A DNA stretch of 50,166 bases from Christensenella sp. UBA2853 (GCA_002350845.1 DEFL01000073.1:39486-89651), one strand, 5' to 3'; shown: positions 7,072 through 16,280, counted from the first letter of the stretch. The notes: a model not told the origin generated them from the letters alone. Numbers and translations are program-made.

Positions 7072-8013
7072 TTATTCGGTCTGCCATGCGCTGGCAAAAT
7101 AGACGATGTCGGTGACAGGGCGCGCCGTCTTGTCGGCCAGCTTGTTGATGAGGCGGCCGGCAAAGGCCATCTGGGAGGAAAGCCCGCCGTCGAGCACGTA
7201 CGCGCATTCGACATGATCGGTCAGCTCCTGGATGAGGGAGGTGAGTTCCTCCAGCGTCAGACCGACCTCGCGGCAGGTGATGACCATGTACTCAAGGTGA
7301 CCGGTCTGAATGAGGACCGTGCGCGCACCGCGCCCCGGGGCATCCGCATGGGCGGGGTCGGCCTTGATGTCGAGCACCACTTCATCGTTCTTGATAAGAC
7401 AGGGACCGAAGGTGAAGGCATTGATGACTTTCTTTCCTTCGATCTGCGTCTTGTCGATGCTGTTCTGGTCAACGTCGTAGGGGATGATGTGGAAATCTCC
7501 GTCCTCGTCGATCAGGAGAATGTCGCATTTTCTGTCGATCGCGTCGCGGTAGACGGTGCCCTGGCGGAGGATATATCCGTCCTTGTGAGACCCGAAGAAG
7601 TCGCCGTTGATGGCCAGCACAGCATTGACGTGACGTCCGATGACGTCCACGCGCGCCACCGAGCGGTTGTTAAACCCTTTGCAGGAGGAAGTCCGGAGCT
7701 GGGAGGCATCGGCGATGCGAACCTTCGCATAATGGACCGTGCAGTTGTAGGGCGTATCCTGATTGCGGATCCGGAAGCGCTCCACATGGATGGTCGGATC
7801 ATCATAGGTCATGGTGTCGGAGGTAAAGTTGATGGTAAAGGGCATGCCGCCGCTTTCATCCAGAGGCAGCTGCACCGTCTTCCCGGGCGCTGCGTCCTCC
7901 GGGGACATGAGAGACATCGTGTAGGTGTATGCCGCGTCTTCTCCGAGGGCATACAGGGGCAAAAGCCAGACGGCGAGCATGCACAGGCAGAGGATGAGAC
8001 AGAGTTTCTTCAT
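7072..8013 (-). CDS. Secreted phosphodiester glycosidase (NAGPA) domain protein
   Basis: The start at 8013 (MKKLCLILCL) has a GGAG ribosome binding site and a signal peptide to about residue 24 (LYALG); the frame extends further upstream without one. The mature part carries the NAGPA hallmarks: VNAVLAINGDFFG, a central FGPCLIKNDEVV, GRGARTVLIQT, and near the end VLDGGLSSQM. NAGPA-fold proteins cleave GlcNAc-phosphodiesters; bacterial members act outside the cell on envelope glycopolymers or exopolysaccharide. The gene is alone, convergent with nothing, and about 630 bases upstream of rny on the other strand. Family call good, substrate unknown. Confidence 0.75.
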   Translation of the reverse strand: MKKLCLILCLCMLAVWLLPLYALGEDAAYTYTMSLMSPEDAAPGKTVQLPLDESGGMPFTINFTSDTMTYDDPTIHVERFRIRNQDTPYNCTVHYAKVRIADASQLRTSSCKGFNNRSVARVDVIGRHVNAVLAINGDFFGSHKDGYILRQGTVYRDAIDRKCDILLIDEDGDFHIIPYDVDQNSIDKTQIEGKKVINAFTFGPCLIKNDEVVLDIKADPAHADAPGRGARTVLIQTGHLEYMVITCREVGLTLEELTSLIQELTDHVECAYVLDGGLSSQMAFAGRLINKLADKTARPVTDIVYFASAWQTE

Positions 8014-8269
8014 AACATTACTCCTTTTTTGGCATTCCCGAAAAAGGGGACAGACCATCTGTATACATGATAGTGGGAAGAGGAGGATCAATCAAGTCTT
8101 TTTTCAAAAACCGCGTCCGGGGACCGGCGGAATCCATCTCCATTCAATAGGAAGAATCCGGGAGAGCTGGAAAAAAGAAACTGCGGCGCATGCCGCGGAA
8201 AAGAGTGGAAAACAGAAACATTTTACGGAAAAAAGGAACCGAAAGAGACAATTTGGGACGGATTTTTTC
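8014..8269. other. Divergent intergenic region upstream of rny
   Basis: This stretch separates the minus-strand NAGPA gene from the rny promoter. No supported gene, RNA or repeat is visible. It is rich in purine runs. Confidence 0.4.
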
Positions 8270-8298
8270 TTGACAGCGCGGAGTGAAAATAATACAAT
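8270..8298 (+). promoter_or_regulatory. Sigma-A promoter of rny
   Basis: TTGACA (8270-8275), 17-base spacer, TACAAT (8293-8298). It would give a leader of about 340 bases before the rny start. Confidence 0.8.
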
Positions 8299-8299
8299 C

Positions 8300-8583
8300 A
8301 TACAGACCGGCTGGTAAGCAGTGTTCCGGACTGACGGACGGGTGTCCGACAGAAGGTCGTCTGCTTTGCGGCTGTTTTCAATAGATTTCCTGCAATTGTC
8401 ATCGGACGTTCTGTCCGTTATTGCCGGGCAACCGGCGCATAGAAATACCGGGAGGTGTACCTTTCGGGCTTTCACGGCATGCATTTCTTTGATATAAAAA
8501 TGCATGATGGAAGTATATTTTTGTGGGGTTGGCATACCCAGGATGTCGGAAGACAGTCGGCCGTGCGGTTTGCACGGTTTTTT
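8300..8583 (+). promoter_or_regulatory. Long rny leader ending in an attenuator-like hairpin
   Basis: The leader holds several dyads (for example CCGGACTGACGG...TCCGAC near 8325-8350) and ends with CCGTGC/GCACGG (8561-8566 and 8572-8577) followed at once by six T. That is a short rho-independent terminator shape placed about 60 bases before the rny start codon, as in transcription attenuation. I cannot match the leader to a known riboswitch class. Confidence 0.4.
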
Positions 8584-8645
8584 GTCGTCGGTCTCAAGAA
8601 CATGATTGGGAGACTGAAAAAACTGAAAAAAGGAGGAGGGATTCG

Positions 8646-10238
8646 ATGACATGGCTATGGGTCCTTGTTGTCATTCTCGGTGCCGGAGCCGGCGCGTTCG
8701 CCGGTTACACGTACCGCAAGCAGGCAACGGAGACCAAGATTGGACGTACGGAAGAATATGCCAAGCATCTCTATGACGATGCTGTTCGCAAGGCTGACGA
8801 GTACAAAAAGGAAAAAGTACTGGAAGCCAAAGAAGAAATTCTGAAAGTCAAAGAGGAAGCCAAGGCGGAAAATGCCCGTGAAAAGGCAGAGATCCGCCGC
8901 GAACGCGAAAAGAGCGACCGTGAACTCGACGAGCGCAGGACGGAAGTCCTCCGGTCCGAGCAGAGGCTGCTCCAGCGCGAGGAAACGCTCGACAAGAAAG
9001 CAGCCACCCTGGACACGCGCGAGGAAGGGCTGAACCAGAAGACCGAAGAGCTCCGCAAAAAGCATGAGGAAGCGGACGAGCTGATTGGAAAGCAGCACGC
9101 CGAACTCGAGCGCATTGCGGGGATGACCCAGGAAGAGTGCAAGCAGATCATCATCGAACGGGTCCAGAAGGAAGCGTTCCATGATGCCGCCGCCTCTGTC
9201 CGCGATATCGAAGCCAAAGCCAAGGAAGAGGGCGAAAAGAAAGCCCGCAACATCATCAGCCTGGCCATTCAGCGCTGCGCAGCAGACCATGTGGCGGAGT
9301 CCACCGTGACCGTCATTCCGCTGCCCAACGATGACATGAAGGGCAGAATCATCGGACGTGAAGGCCGCAACATCCGCGCGCTGGAGACAGCGACCGGCGT
9401 GGACTTCATTATCGACGATACGCCTGAGGCAGTGATTGTCTCAGCCTTTGATCCGGTCCGGCGCGAAGTGGCCCGCACGGCTGTCGAGCGCCTGATTGCG
9501 GATGGACGCATCCATCCCGCACGCATCGAGGAAATGGTGGAAAAGGCCCGCCGCGAGGTGGACAACCAGATCCGCGAGGCAGGGGAAAGCGCCGTGTTTG
9601 AAACCGGTCAGCACGGAATTCATCATGAACTGGTCAAGCTCCTGGGCCGTCTGAAGTATCGCACAAGCTACGGTCAGAATGTCCTGAAGCATTCCATCGA
9701 GGTCAGTCATCTGGCCGGCCTGATGGCCGCCGAGGTCGGCGCCAATGTGCAGCTGGCCAAGCGTGCAGGTCTCCTGCACGACATCGGCAAGGCTGTTGAT
9801 CATGAATCCGAGGGCACCCACGTCACCCTCGGCGGCGAACTGGCACGCAAGTACCATGAGAGCCCTGAAGTGGTCCACTGCATTCTTGCCCATCACAACG
9901 ATATCGAGCCCCAGACGGTGGAAGCGATCCTGGTGCAGGCCGCGGACGCCATCTCTGCCGCACGCCCCGGCGCCCGCAGAGAGAGCCTGGAGAACTACAT
10001 CAAGCGTCTTGAAAAGCTGGAGGAAATCGCCACCAGTTTTGACGGCGTTGAGAAGTGCTATGCGATCCAGTCCGGCCGCGAAGTCAGGATTATGGTCAAG
10101 CCTGAGGATGTCAATGATGAGGGCATGAAGGTCCTGGCACGTGAAGTGGCCAAGAAGATCGAAAAGGAAATGGAATATCCCGGACAGATCCGCGTGAACG
10201 TGATCCGCGAGACACGCGTCTCCGACTTTGCAAAGTAA
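8646..10238 (+). CDS. rny: Ribonuclease Y
   Basis: 530 aa from the ATG at 8646, which follows GGAGGAGGG. Domain order: N-terminal membrane helix (WLWVLVVILGAGAGAFAGY, residues about 3-22), long charged coiled coil (about 25-205), KH RNA-binding domain with GRIIGREGRNIRALE, and an HD domain with the metal-binding HDIG motif (LLHDIGKAVD) and a later LAHHND. RNase Y is the membrane-tethered endonuclease that starts mRNA decay in many Bacillota. Length and order are standard. It is a single-gene unit with its own promoter, long leader and terminator. A longer frame from 8523 is rejected because it lacks an RBS and breaks the membrane-helix start. Confidence 0.97.
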   Translation: MTWLWVLVVILGAGAGAFAGYTYRKQATETKIGRTEEYAKHLYDDAVRKADEYKKEKVLEAKEEILKVKEEAKAENAREKAEIRREREKSDRELDERRTEVLRSEQRLLQREETLDKKAATLDTREEGLNQKTEELRKKHEEADELIGKQHAELERIAGMTQEECKQIIIERVQKEAFHDAAASVRDIEAKAKEEGEKKARNIISLAIQRCAADHVAESTVTVIPLPNDDMKGRIIGREGRNIRALETATGVDFIIDDTPEAVIVSAFDPVRREVARTAVERLIADGRIHPARIEEMVEKARREVDNQIREAGESAVFETGQHGIHHELVKLLGRLKYRTSYGQNVLKHSIEVSHLAGLMAAEVGANVQLAKRAGLLHDIGKAVDHESEGTHVTLGGELARKYHESPEVVHCILAHHNDIEPQTVEAILVQAADAISAARPGARRESLENYIKRLEKLEEIATSFDGVEKCYAIQSGREVRIMVKPEDVNDEGMKVLAREVAKKIEKEMEYPGQIRVNVIRETRVSDFAK

Positions 10239-10257
10239 AACGGTTTTTGTCCGCTCA

Positions 10258-10291
10258 GGCCGGTATGGTGCACAGACCATACCGGCCTTTT
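10258..10291 (+). terminator. Terminator of rny
   Basis: Perfect 12-bp stem GGCCGGTATGGT/ACCATACCGGCC with a 6-base loop, followed by TTTT. It lies 20 bases past the stop. Confidence 0.9.
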
Positions 10292-10398
10292 CCGAACTTT
10301 AGGGCATGCGGAGAGAAAAAAACGGGCATTTTTCTCCCGCCTGCGGGAGCGCGCGGCGAAAAATGTTGGGATATGGGCTTTTTTGAGGTGTGCACCCC

Positions 10399-10427
10399 TT
10401 GCCAGAGCAAAAAAACTATGTTATACT
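10399..10427 (+). promoter_or_regulatory. Sigma-A promoter of the rimP-nusA-infB operon
   Basis: TTGCCA (10399-10404), 17-base spacer, TATACT (10422-10427). It drives a leader of about 220 bases before rimP. Confidence 0.8.
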
Positions 10428-10433
10428 CGCGCA

Positions 10434-10600
10434 GTAACATGATCCTTTTGGATTTGTTCCGCTGAAAAAAAGCGGATGGATGATAGTGTGATGAAAGAAG
10501 GGCTTGACGGTAAAGAGTGGACGTGGCCTGGCGAAAGCCAGCGGATGGCAGCATGAAGCAATGATTGCGGGCCAATCCGGCTGTTTTTTGTCGTAGGGCC
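10434..10600 (+). promoter_or_regulatory. Leader of the rimP operon with possible attenuator
   Basis: The leader contains CCGCTG..AGCGG near 10458-10473 and, near its end, an imperfect stem: CAGCGGATGGC near 10539 can pair with GCCAATCCGGCTG near 10571, followed by TTTTTTG. That fits a terminator before the first gene. In enteric bacteria this operon is autoregulated by translation and transcription factors it encodes; a link here is inference. Confidence 0.35.
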
Positions 10601-10651
10601 ATGGGGGACCACTCTTTTATGTTGCCTGTTTCGGGAAAAGGAGGCAGATCG

Positions 10652-11185
10652 ATGCCAAAGGGAGAAATCACGAAAGTCGTCTGGCCCAAGTGCCAGCGGG
10701 TCGCCGATCAGTTTGGTTTCGAACTGGTGGATGTTGAACTCGACAGGGAAAACACGGGAAAGTATCTTCGCATCTATATCGACCGGCCGGAAGGCATGGA
10801 CCTGGACAACTGTGAAAAGTACCACCGGGCGATTCAGCCGCTGGTGGAGGACTATGACTACGATTTTCTGGAGGTCTCATCCCCGGGCATTGACCGTCCG
10901 CTCAAGCGGGACCGGGATTTTGAGAGGGCACTGGGCAGTGAAGTGGAAGTGCACCTCTTCCGCGCCATGGACGGCGTGAAGGAATTCAGCGGCGTGCTCA
11001 CGGCATTTGATGCAGAGACCATCACACTGGAAACACCCGCCGGCGACCAGCAGCTGCTGCGAAAGGCCTGCTCGCTGATCAAACCGGTGGTGGATATGAC
11101 GGGCGTGGAGGAAGTCGACCTGTCAGACCCGGAGGAGGCTCCGGTGGGCGAGAATAAAGAAACGGAGGCTCGTGGAGAGACATGA
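10652..11185 (+). CDS. rimP: Ribosome maturation factor RimP
   Basis: 177 aa from ATG 10652 after AAAGGAGG. The N-terminal alpha/beta domain contains GFELVDVELDRENTGKYLRI and the motif FLEVSSPGIDRPLKR typical of RimP; the C-terminal SH3-like domain follows from about residue 95. RimP helps assemble the 30S subunit. The last ~20 residues are an acidic tail. Its stop overlaps the nusA start (ATGA at 11182-11185), which suggests coupled translation. It is the first gene of the operon. Confidence 0.95.
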   Translation: MPKGEITKVVWPKCQRVADQFGFELVDVELDRENTGKYLRIYIDRPEGMDLDNCEKYHRAIQPLVEDYDYDFLEVSSPGIDRPLKRDRDFERALGSEVEVHLFRAMDGVKEFSGVLTAFDAETITLETPAGDQQLLRKACSLIKPVVDMTGVEEVDLSDPEEAPVGENKETEARGET

Positions 11186-12363
11186 AGAACGAAAAATCAG
11201 AAGTGATCCAGGCGGTTGAAGCCCTGGCCCATGAAAAAGATATCAGCGTGGATATGCTGTATACAGCGATTGAGGAAGCCATCCGGGTGGCGTACAAGCG
11301 CAACCTGCCCAAGGATGTCGTTCCCCCGACGAGTGTCGTGGCCAGAATGAACCGCGTCAGCGGGGCGATCAATGTGTATGCCCGCATGCTGGTGGTGGAT
11401 GAGGTCACCAATCCCTCCGCACAGATTGATCTTGCTCACGCACAGAAAATCCGTCCGAGCGCCCAGGTTGACGACATCATCGAACAGGATGTCACGCCCA
11501 AAGGCTTCCTGCGCGTGGCTGCACTGACAGCCAAGCAGGTGATCATGCAGCGCATCCGCGAGGCAGAGCGCGGCAAGATCTATGACGAGTATGTGGAAAA
11601 GACCGACGAAATCCTGACCGCTGTTGTGCAGAGACAGGACGACAACAATGTCTATGTCGAGCTGGGCAATACGGAAGGCATTCTGGAAAAGCGCGAGATG
11701 ATCCCCGGCGAGGAACTCCGCGAGGGCGATCATGTCAAGGTCTATGTCCTGGAAGTGCAGCGCAGCGTCTCCAGCAATTCCCACGCCCCGCAGGTCCGCG
11801 TCTCCCGCATTCATCCCAATCTCGTCAAGCGCCTCTTTGAAATGGAAGTGCCCGAGATTGCAGGCGGCGTTGTGACGATCAAGTCCATCGCACGCGAGGC
11901 GGGCAGCCGCACCAAGATCGCCGTCTACTCCAGCGATCCCATGATCGATCCGGTCGGTTCCTGCGTCGGTCAGCAGGGCGGACGCGTGAAGCGCGTTGTG
12001 GCAGAACTGCATGACGAAAAGATCGACATTATCAAGTGGAGCGATGACCCTGCAGAGTTTGTCGCCAATGCACTGAACCCCGCGCACGTTGTGGAAATCT
12101 ACACGGCGGATGAGGGCAAGATGTGCAGAGCGGTCGTGCCGGATAACCAGCTGTCCCTGGCCATCGGCGATAAGGGACAGAACGCCCGCCTGGCGGCCAA
12201 ACTGACCGGGTGGAAGATTGACATCAAGTCCGAGAGCCAGATTCTGGGCATGGAAGATATGGAAGACGAGTACGGCAATCCGATCGCAGCCCAGACCCAG
12301 AACTATGACGTGTTTGAGCCGTTCATTGCCGGGGATATCGGAAACGAGGATGACACGCTGTAA
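11182..12363 (+). CDS. nusA: Transcription termination/antitermination factor NusA
   Basis: 393 aa. An N-terminal RNA-polymerase-binding domain (about 1-125) is followed by an S1 domain (NNVYVELGNTEGILEKREMI) and two KH domains (VGSCVGQQGGRVKRVVAEL and SLAIGDKGQNARLAAKLTG). There are no C-terminal acidic repeats, as usual for Bacillota. NusA modulates pausing, termination and antitermination. It is coupled to rimP and followed by a 92-base gap before rnpM. Confidence 0.97.
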   Translation: MKNEKSEVIQAVEALAHEKDISVDMLYTAIEEAIRVAYKRNLPKDVVPPTSVVARMNRVSGAINVYARMLVVDEVTNPSAQIDLAHAQKIRPSAQVDDIIEQDVTPKGFLRVAALTAKQVIMQRIREAERGKIYDEYVEKTDEILTAVVQRQDDNNVYVELGNTEGILEKREMIPGEELREGDHVKVYVLEVQRSVSSNSHAPQVRVSRIHPNLVKRLFEMEVPEIAGGVVTIKSIAREAGSRTKIAVYSSDPMIDPVGSCVGQQGGRVKRVVAELHDEKIDIIKWSDDPAEFVANALNPAHVVEIYTADEGKMCRAVVPDNQLSLAIGDKGQNARLAAKLTGWKIDIKSESQILGMEDMEDEYGNPIAAQTQNYDVFEPFIAGDIGNEDDTL

Positions 12364-12455
12364 GTCCCGGCAGTGCGGAATCCGGGAAAACCGGAGTTTG
12401 TTCGTATTCGCTGATTTGGCCGGCTGACGTCCGGCTAGGGAGGACCAACAATCGG

Positions 12456-12755
12456 ATGAAGCAGAAAAAAATTCCCATGCGGATGTGCGTGGGATGCCGT
12501 GAAATGAAACCGAAAAAGGAACTCATGCGCGTGGTGCGGGGACCGGACGGAACTGTGTCCCTGGATCCCTCCGGCAAAAAGCCGGGCAGAGGAGCCTATG
12601 TCTGCCGCTCAGGCGACTGCCTGAGCCGGGCGATCCGCCAGAAACAGCTGGAGCGACAGCTGGAAGCCAAACTTGGCGAGGAAACGGCGGAAGCGCTCAG
12701 ACAGACGCTTGCGGAATTGACGGCAGCAGAGGAGGCCGGCGGCGCGGATGGATGA
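12456..12755 (+). CDS. rnpM: RNase P modulator RnpM (YlxR family)
   Basis: 99 aa starting MKQKKIPMRMCVGCREMKPK, with the family motifs RxCVGCR, LMRVVR and KPGRGAYVCRSGDC. YlxR proteins are small RNA-binding proteins in the nusA-infB operon; in Bacillus subtilis the protein was reported to bind RNase P RNA and is called RnpM. Here it runs 20-odd residues longer at the C-terminus than minimal members. It overlaps the next gene by 8 bases. Confidence 0.9.
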   Translation: MKQKKIPMRMCVGCREMKPKKELMRVVRGPDGTVSLDPSGKKPGRGAYVCRSGDCLSRAIRQKQLERQLEAKLGEETAEALRQTLAELTAAEEAGGADG

Positions 12756-13089
12756 GAACAGGGTCCGGGGATATATGGGCCTGAGCGTTCGTGCCGGTCT
12801 GGCAGTCTTCGGTGAAGAGGGATGTCTCAAGAGTGTGCGCAATGCCACCTGCGCGCTGCTCCTGGTGGATGCAGCGGCGTCGGAGAACACACTCGACCGC
12901 TACAGGAGCGCCTGTCAGAGGACAGGAATTCCCTGTTTCATACTGCCGGAGAATCTGCTCTGGCAGGCAACGGGACGTCCGGGCATGGCCATGGCCGTGA
13001 AGCCGGGCGGTCTCGCAGATCAGTTGATTGGCCTTCTTTCAAGTCAGGACGGGGAGAAGAAAGATAAAGTCGGGGGTGCAGTCGTTTAA
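12748..13089 (+). CDS. ylxQ: L7Ae-family ribosomal-protein-like YlxQ
   Basis: 113 aa. The fold signature is MGLSVRAGLAVFGEEGCLKSV, then ALLLVDAAASENTLDRY, then IPCFILPENLLWQATGRPGM, as in the L7Ae/L30e RNA-binding family (kink-turn binders). The protein sits between rnpM and infB, the conserved place for ylxQ, and its stop abuts the infB start codon. Confidence 0.88.
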   Translation: MDENRVRGYMGLSVRAGLAVFGEEGCLKSVRNATCALLLVDAAASENTLDRYRSACQRTGIPCFILPENLLWQATGRPGMAMAVKPGGLADQLIGLLSSQDGEKKDKVGGAVV

Positions 13090-16000
13090 ATGGCGAACAT
13101 CAAACTGAAAGATGCAACAAAAGAGTTAACGCAGGGTGCGGAGCAGGCGCTGAACGAAGCTTCACGTCTGCGCAAGTCAGCGGACCAGATGATGGCCCAG
13201 CTGCGCGAAATGGAAAAGACGTTCAACCGCAAGGCGCAGGAAGCTGCCGACCTTGCGAGAAAAGAAGAAGAACGCCGTGCCAAAGCCACACAGTCCCGCG
13301 CCTATACCGCTGAGAGCGGCTATGTGATGGAGCCTGTGGAAGAGGCACAGAAGGAGAGCAAGCCTGAGAAGCCCGCAGCGGCCGAGAAGCCGGTGCAGGA
13401 AGCAAAGGCTGCGCCTGCTGAGCAGCCGGCCGCGCCCAAGGCGGAAGCCCCGATGACTGAAAAAGCGGAGAAGCCCGCGCAGACAGAAACTGCGGCGAGC
13501 GCCCCGAAAGCGGAACCCGTGCCTGCCAAGAAGGAAACGGAGGCTCCCGCTGCCGCTGAAAAGAAGGCAGAGGCCAAGCCTGCAGTGAAGCCGGAACCCA
13601 AAGCGGAAGTGAAGGCTGAACCCAAGGCGGAAGTGAAGGCGGAAGCCCCGAAGGCCGCTGAAAAGCCGGAGGAGAAGAAGGAAGAAAAGCAGGAGAAGCC
13701 CGAAGCGGCCAAGCCTGCTGAGAAGCCCGCTCCCGCACCGGCCGCCAAACAGGAAAAAACCAGGGAAGTCCGGACGGAAAAGCCGAAGGATCAGAAGCCG
13801 AAGCGTCCGGCGATCGGGCAGATCATCTCCCGTCCCGGCGATCCGCTGCCTGTCCAGAAGCCGGTCGGCCTCGCACCCAATGTTGTGCGTCCGCCGCGGC
13901 CCGTCGACCAGCAGCGTCCGGCCCAGCAGCCGCGTCCTCAGCAGGGCGGCACGTTCCAGCCGCGTCCCCAGGGCCAGGGCCAGAGCCAGGGTCCGAGACC
14001 GCAGGGCGGTTTCCAGCCGCGTCCTCAGCAGGGCGGTACCTTCCAGCCGCGTCAGCCCGGCCAGTTCGGCCGCGCACCGCAGCAGGGCCAGGGCGGTCAG
14101 TTTGACCGCGGTGCCCAGGCAGGACGTCCTCAGGGTCAGGGTCCGAGACCGCAGGGCGGATTTGCGCCGCGTCCCCAGCAGGGCGGCGGTTTCCAGCAGC
14201 GTCCCGGCGGAGCACCGCGTCCCGGTGCCGGCCGCCGCAGTGCAGCCCCGGAACTCGTGCCGACCATTGAGAAGGAACGCGTATCCAATTACGATCCGAA
14301 CAAGAAGAATTATCAGCGCCAGCATGATCCTGAACAGCATCAGACCAGGAACCGCAAGCAGGAAGCCCGCAACAACTTCAACGGCTATGACGATGAGGTG
14401 ATCCGCGGCGGCAAGCGTGCCCGTTCCAAGAAGCCGAGCGTTCAGCAGACCATGGCCCCGATCAAGATTGAGACGGCCTATATGTCCGGCGATACGATCA
14501 CGGTCCGCGACCTGACCGAGCGCATCGGCAAGACCGCCGGCGAAATCATCAAGCAGCTCATGATTCTGGGCAATATGGCGACCATCAACTCCGAGATTGA
14601 CTTTGACACCGCATCCCTGGTCTGCCAGGAATTCGGCATCACCCTCGAGAAGAAGGCCGACAAGACCGCAGAAGACGCGCTGGTGGCAGAAGACTTCCAG
14701 GATGATGAGGAGAACCTCTCCCCGCGTCCTCCGGTTGTCACCATCATGGGCCACGTCGACCACGGCAAGACCAGTCTTCTCGACTATATCCGCAAGAGCC
14801 GCGTGACGGCAGGCGAAGCGGGCGGCATTACCCAGCACATTGGTGCGTATACCGTCACCCTCAACGGCCGTCAGATCACCTTCCTGGACACCCCTGGCCA
14901 TGAGGCGTTCACCGCCATGCGTGCCCGCGGTGCTCAGGCCACCGATATTGCGATTCTCGTCGTGGCAGCCGATGACTCGGTCATGCCTCAGACAGTGGAA
15001 GCGATCAACCATGCCAAGGCCGCCGGTGTCCCGATCATTGTTGCCATCAACAAGATGGACAAGCCGGCCGCCGATCCCGAGCGCGTCAAGCAGGACCTGA
15101 CCAAGTACGACATCGTCTGCGAAGACTGGGGCGGCGATACCCCCTGCGTGCCGGTGTCCGCTGTGACCGGCTACGGTGTGGATGACCTTCTGGAAATGGT
15201 CCTCCTGCAGGCCGACGTCATGGAACTCAAGGCCAACCCGAACCGTCTCGGCCGCGGCGTCATCATCGAAGCCAAGCTGGACAAGGCAAGGGGTCCTCTG
15301 GCCACCGTGCTTCTCCAGAACGGTACCCTGCATGTGGGTGACAACATCATCGCCGGTATGGCCAGCGGCCGTGTCCGCGCGCTGATCAATGACCGCGGGG
15401 AGAAAGTGAAGGAAGCCGGACCTTCCATGCCGGTCGAAATCATGGGCTTTGACGAAGTGCCCAGCGCGGGCGATGAAATGATCGCCGTCGGCGACGACCA
15501 TCTGTCCCGCCAGGTTGCTGACGAACGCAAGGAAAAACTGCGTGCACAGCGCCGCGGTGATGCGTCCAAGCTCACCATGGAGAACCTCTTCTCCTCCATT
15601 GAGGAAGGCAAGATCACCAACCTCAACCTCATCATCAAGGCAGACGTGCAGGGCTCTGTGGAAGCTGTCAAGCAGGCCATGGAGAAACTCTCCAATGATG
15701 AAGTCCGCGTCCGCATTCTGCATGCGGCGGCCGGCGCCATCACCAAGGATGACGTCAACCTGGCTTCTGCCTTCAACGCCATCATCATCGGCTTCAATAT
15801 CCGTCCGGATGCTTCCGCAAGAGAGGCCGCCGAGAAGGAAAAGGTGGATGTCCGTCTCTACACCGTCATCTACAAGGCCATTGAGGATATGGAACTGGCC
15901 ATGAAGGGCATGCTCGCTCCCGAATACAAGGAAGTGCTGCTCGGTCATGCCGAGGTCCGCAATGTGTTCAAGATCACGGGCTCGGGCATCATTGCCGGCT

Positions 16001-16221
16001 GCTATGTGCAGGACGGCAAGGTTCAGCGCAACGCCAACGTACGGCTGCTGCGTGACAATGTGGTGGTCTTCACCGGCAAGCTCTCCAGCCTGCGTCACCT
16101 CAAGGATGACGTCAAGGAAATGGCAGCCGGGTATGAATGCGGCATGAGCCTTGAAGGTCATAACGACATCAAGGAAGGCGACATTGTCGAATGCTATATC
16201 ATGGAAGAAATTCCGCGCTGA
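13090..16221 (+). CDS. infB: Translation initiation factor IF-2 with unusually long low-complexity N-region
   Basis: 1043 aa, with ATG immediately after the ylxQ stop. Residues 1-75 form a helical N-terminus. About 75-240 is an Ala/Lys/Pro/Glu-rich spacer, and about 255-385 is a Gln/Gly/Pro/Arg-rich repeat region with many copies of RPQ, QQGG and FQPRP. The IF-2 N-domain follows near 460 (ITVRDLTERIGKTAGEIIK). The GTPase core has GHVDHGKTS (about residue 553), GGITQHIGAY, DTPGHEAF, NKMDKP and SAVTG; domains II, III and IV complete the C-terminus. IF-2 places initiator tRNA on the ribosome. The length is large for Bacillota, entirely because of the spacer. Confidence 0.97.
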   Translation: MANIKLKDATKELTQGAEQALNEASRLRKSADQMMAQLREMEKTFNRKAQEAADLARKEEERRAKATQSRAYTAESGYVMEPVEEAQKESKPEKPAAAEKPVQEAKAAPAEQPAAPKAEAPMTEKAEKPAQTETAASAPKAEPVPAKKETEAPAAAEKKAEAKPAVKPEPKAEVKAEPKAEVKAEAPKAAEKPEEKKEEKQEKPEAAKPAEKPAPAPAAKQEKTREVRTEKPKDQKPKRPAIGQIISRPGDPLPVQKPVGLAPNVVRPPRPVDQQRPAQQPRPQQGGTFQPRPQGQGQSQGPRPQGGFQPRPQQGGTFQPRQPGQFGRAPQQGQGGQFDRGAQAGRPQGQGPRPQGGFAPRPQQGGGFQQRPGGAPRPGAGRRSAAPELVPTIEKERVSNYDPNKKNYQRQHDPEQHQTRNRKQEARNNFNGYDDEVIRGGKRARSKKPSVQQTMAPIKIETAYMSGDTITVRDLTERIGKTAGEIIKQLMILGNMATINSEIDFDTASLVCQEFGITLEKKADKTAEDALVAEDFQDDEENLSPRPPVVTIMGHVDHGKTSLLDYIRKSRVTAGEAGGITQHIGAYTVTLNGRQITFLDTPGHEAFTAMRARGAQATDIAILVVAADDSVMPQTVEAINHAKAAGVPIIVAINKMDKPAADPERVKQDLTKYDIVCEDWGGDTPCVPVSAVTGYGVDDLLEMVLLQADVMELKANPNRLGRGVIIEAKLDKARGPLATVLLQNGTLHVGDNIIAGMASGRVRALINDRGEKVKEAGPSMPVEIMGFDEVPSAGDEMIAVGDDHLSRQVADERKEKLRAQRRGDASKLTMENLFSSIEEGKITNLNLIIKADVQGSVEAVKQAMEKLSNDEVRVRILHAAAGAITKDDVNLASAFNAIIIGFNIRPDASAREAAEKEKVDVRLYTVIYKAIEDMELAMKGMLAPEYKEVLLGHAEVRNVFKITGSGIIAGCYVQDGKVQRNANVRLLRDNVVVFTGKLSSLRHLKDDVKEMAAGYECGMSLEGHNDIKEGDIVECYIMEEIPR

Positions 16222-16244
16222 AAAACGACAGCATGAACCTATGA

Positions 16245-16280
16245 GCGGGAGGCAGGATCGGGTTTCCTGCCTCCCGCTTT
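16245..16280 (+). terminator. Hairpin between infB and rbfA, possible partial terminator
   Basis: 13-bp stem GCGGGAGGCAGGA/TCCTGCCTCCCGC with a 7-base loop, followed by only TTT. It may lower readthrough into rbfA or protect the infB 3' end. Confidence 0.6.

Noticed and set aside
13915..14220. Short repeats in infB that could suggest a CRISPR or tandem array
   Set aside because: Repeats are in frame, of codon period, and encode Gln/Gly/Pro/Arg units of IF-2; no constant spacer length.
13177..16161. 994 aa open frame opposite infB
   Set aside because: Shadow of infB; no family motifs and very biased composition.
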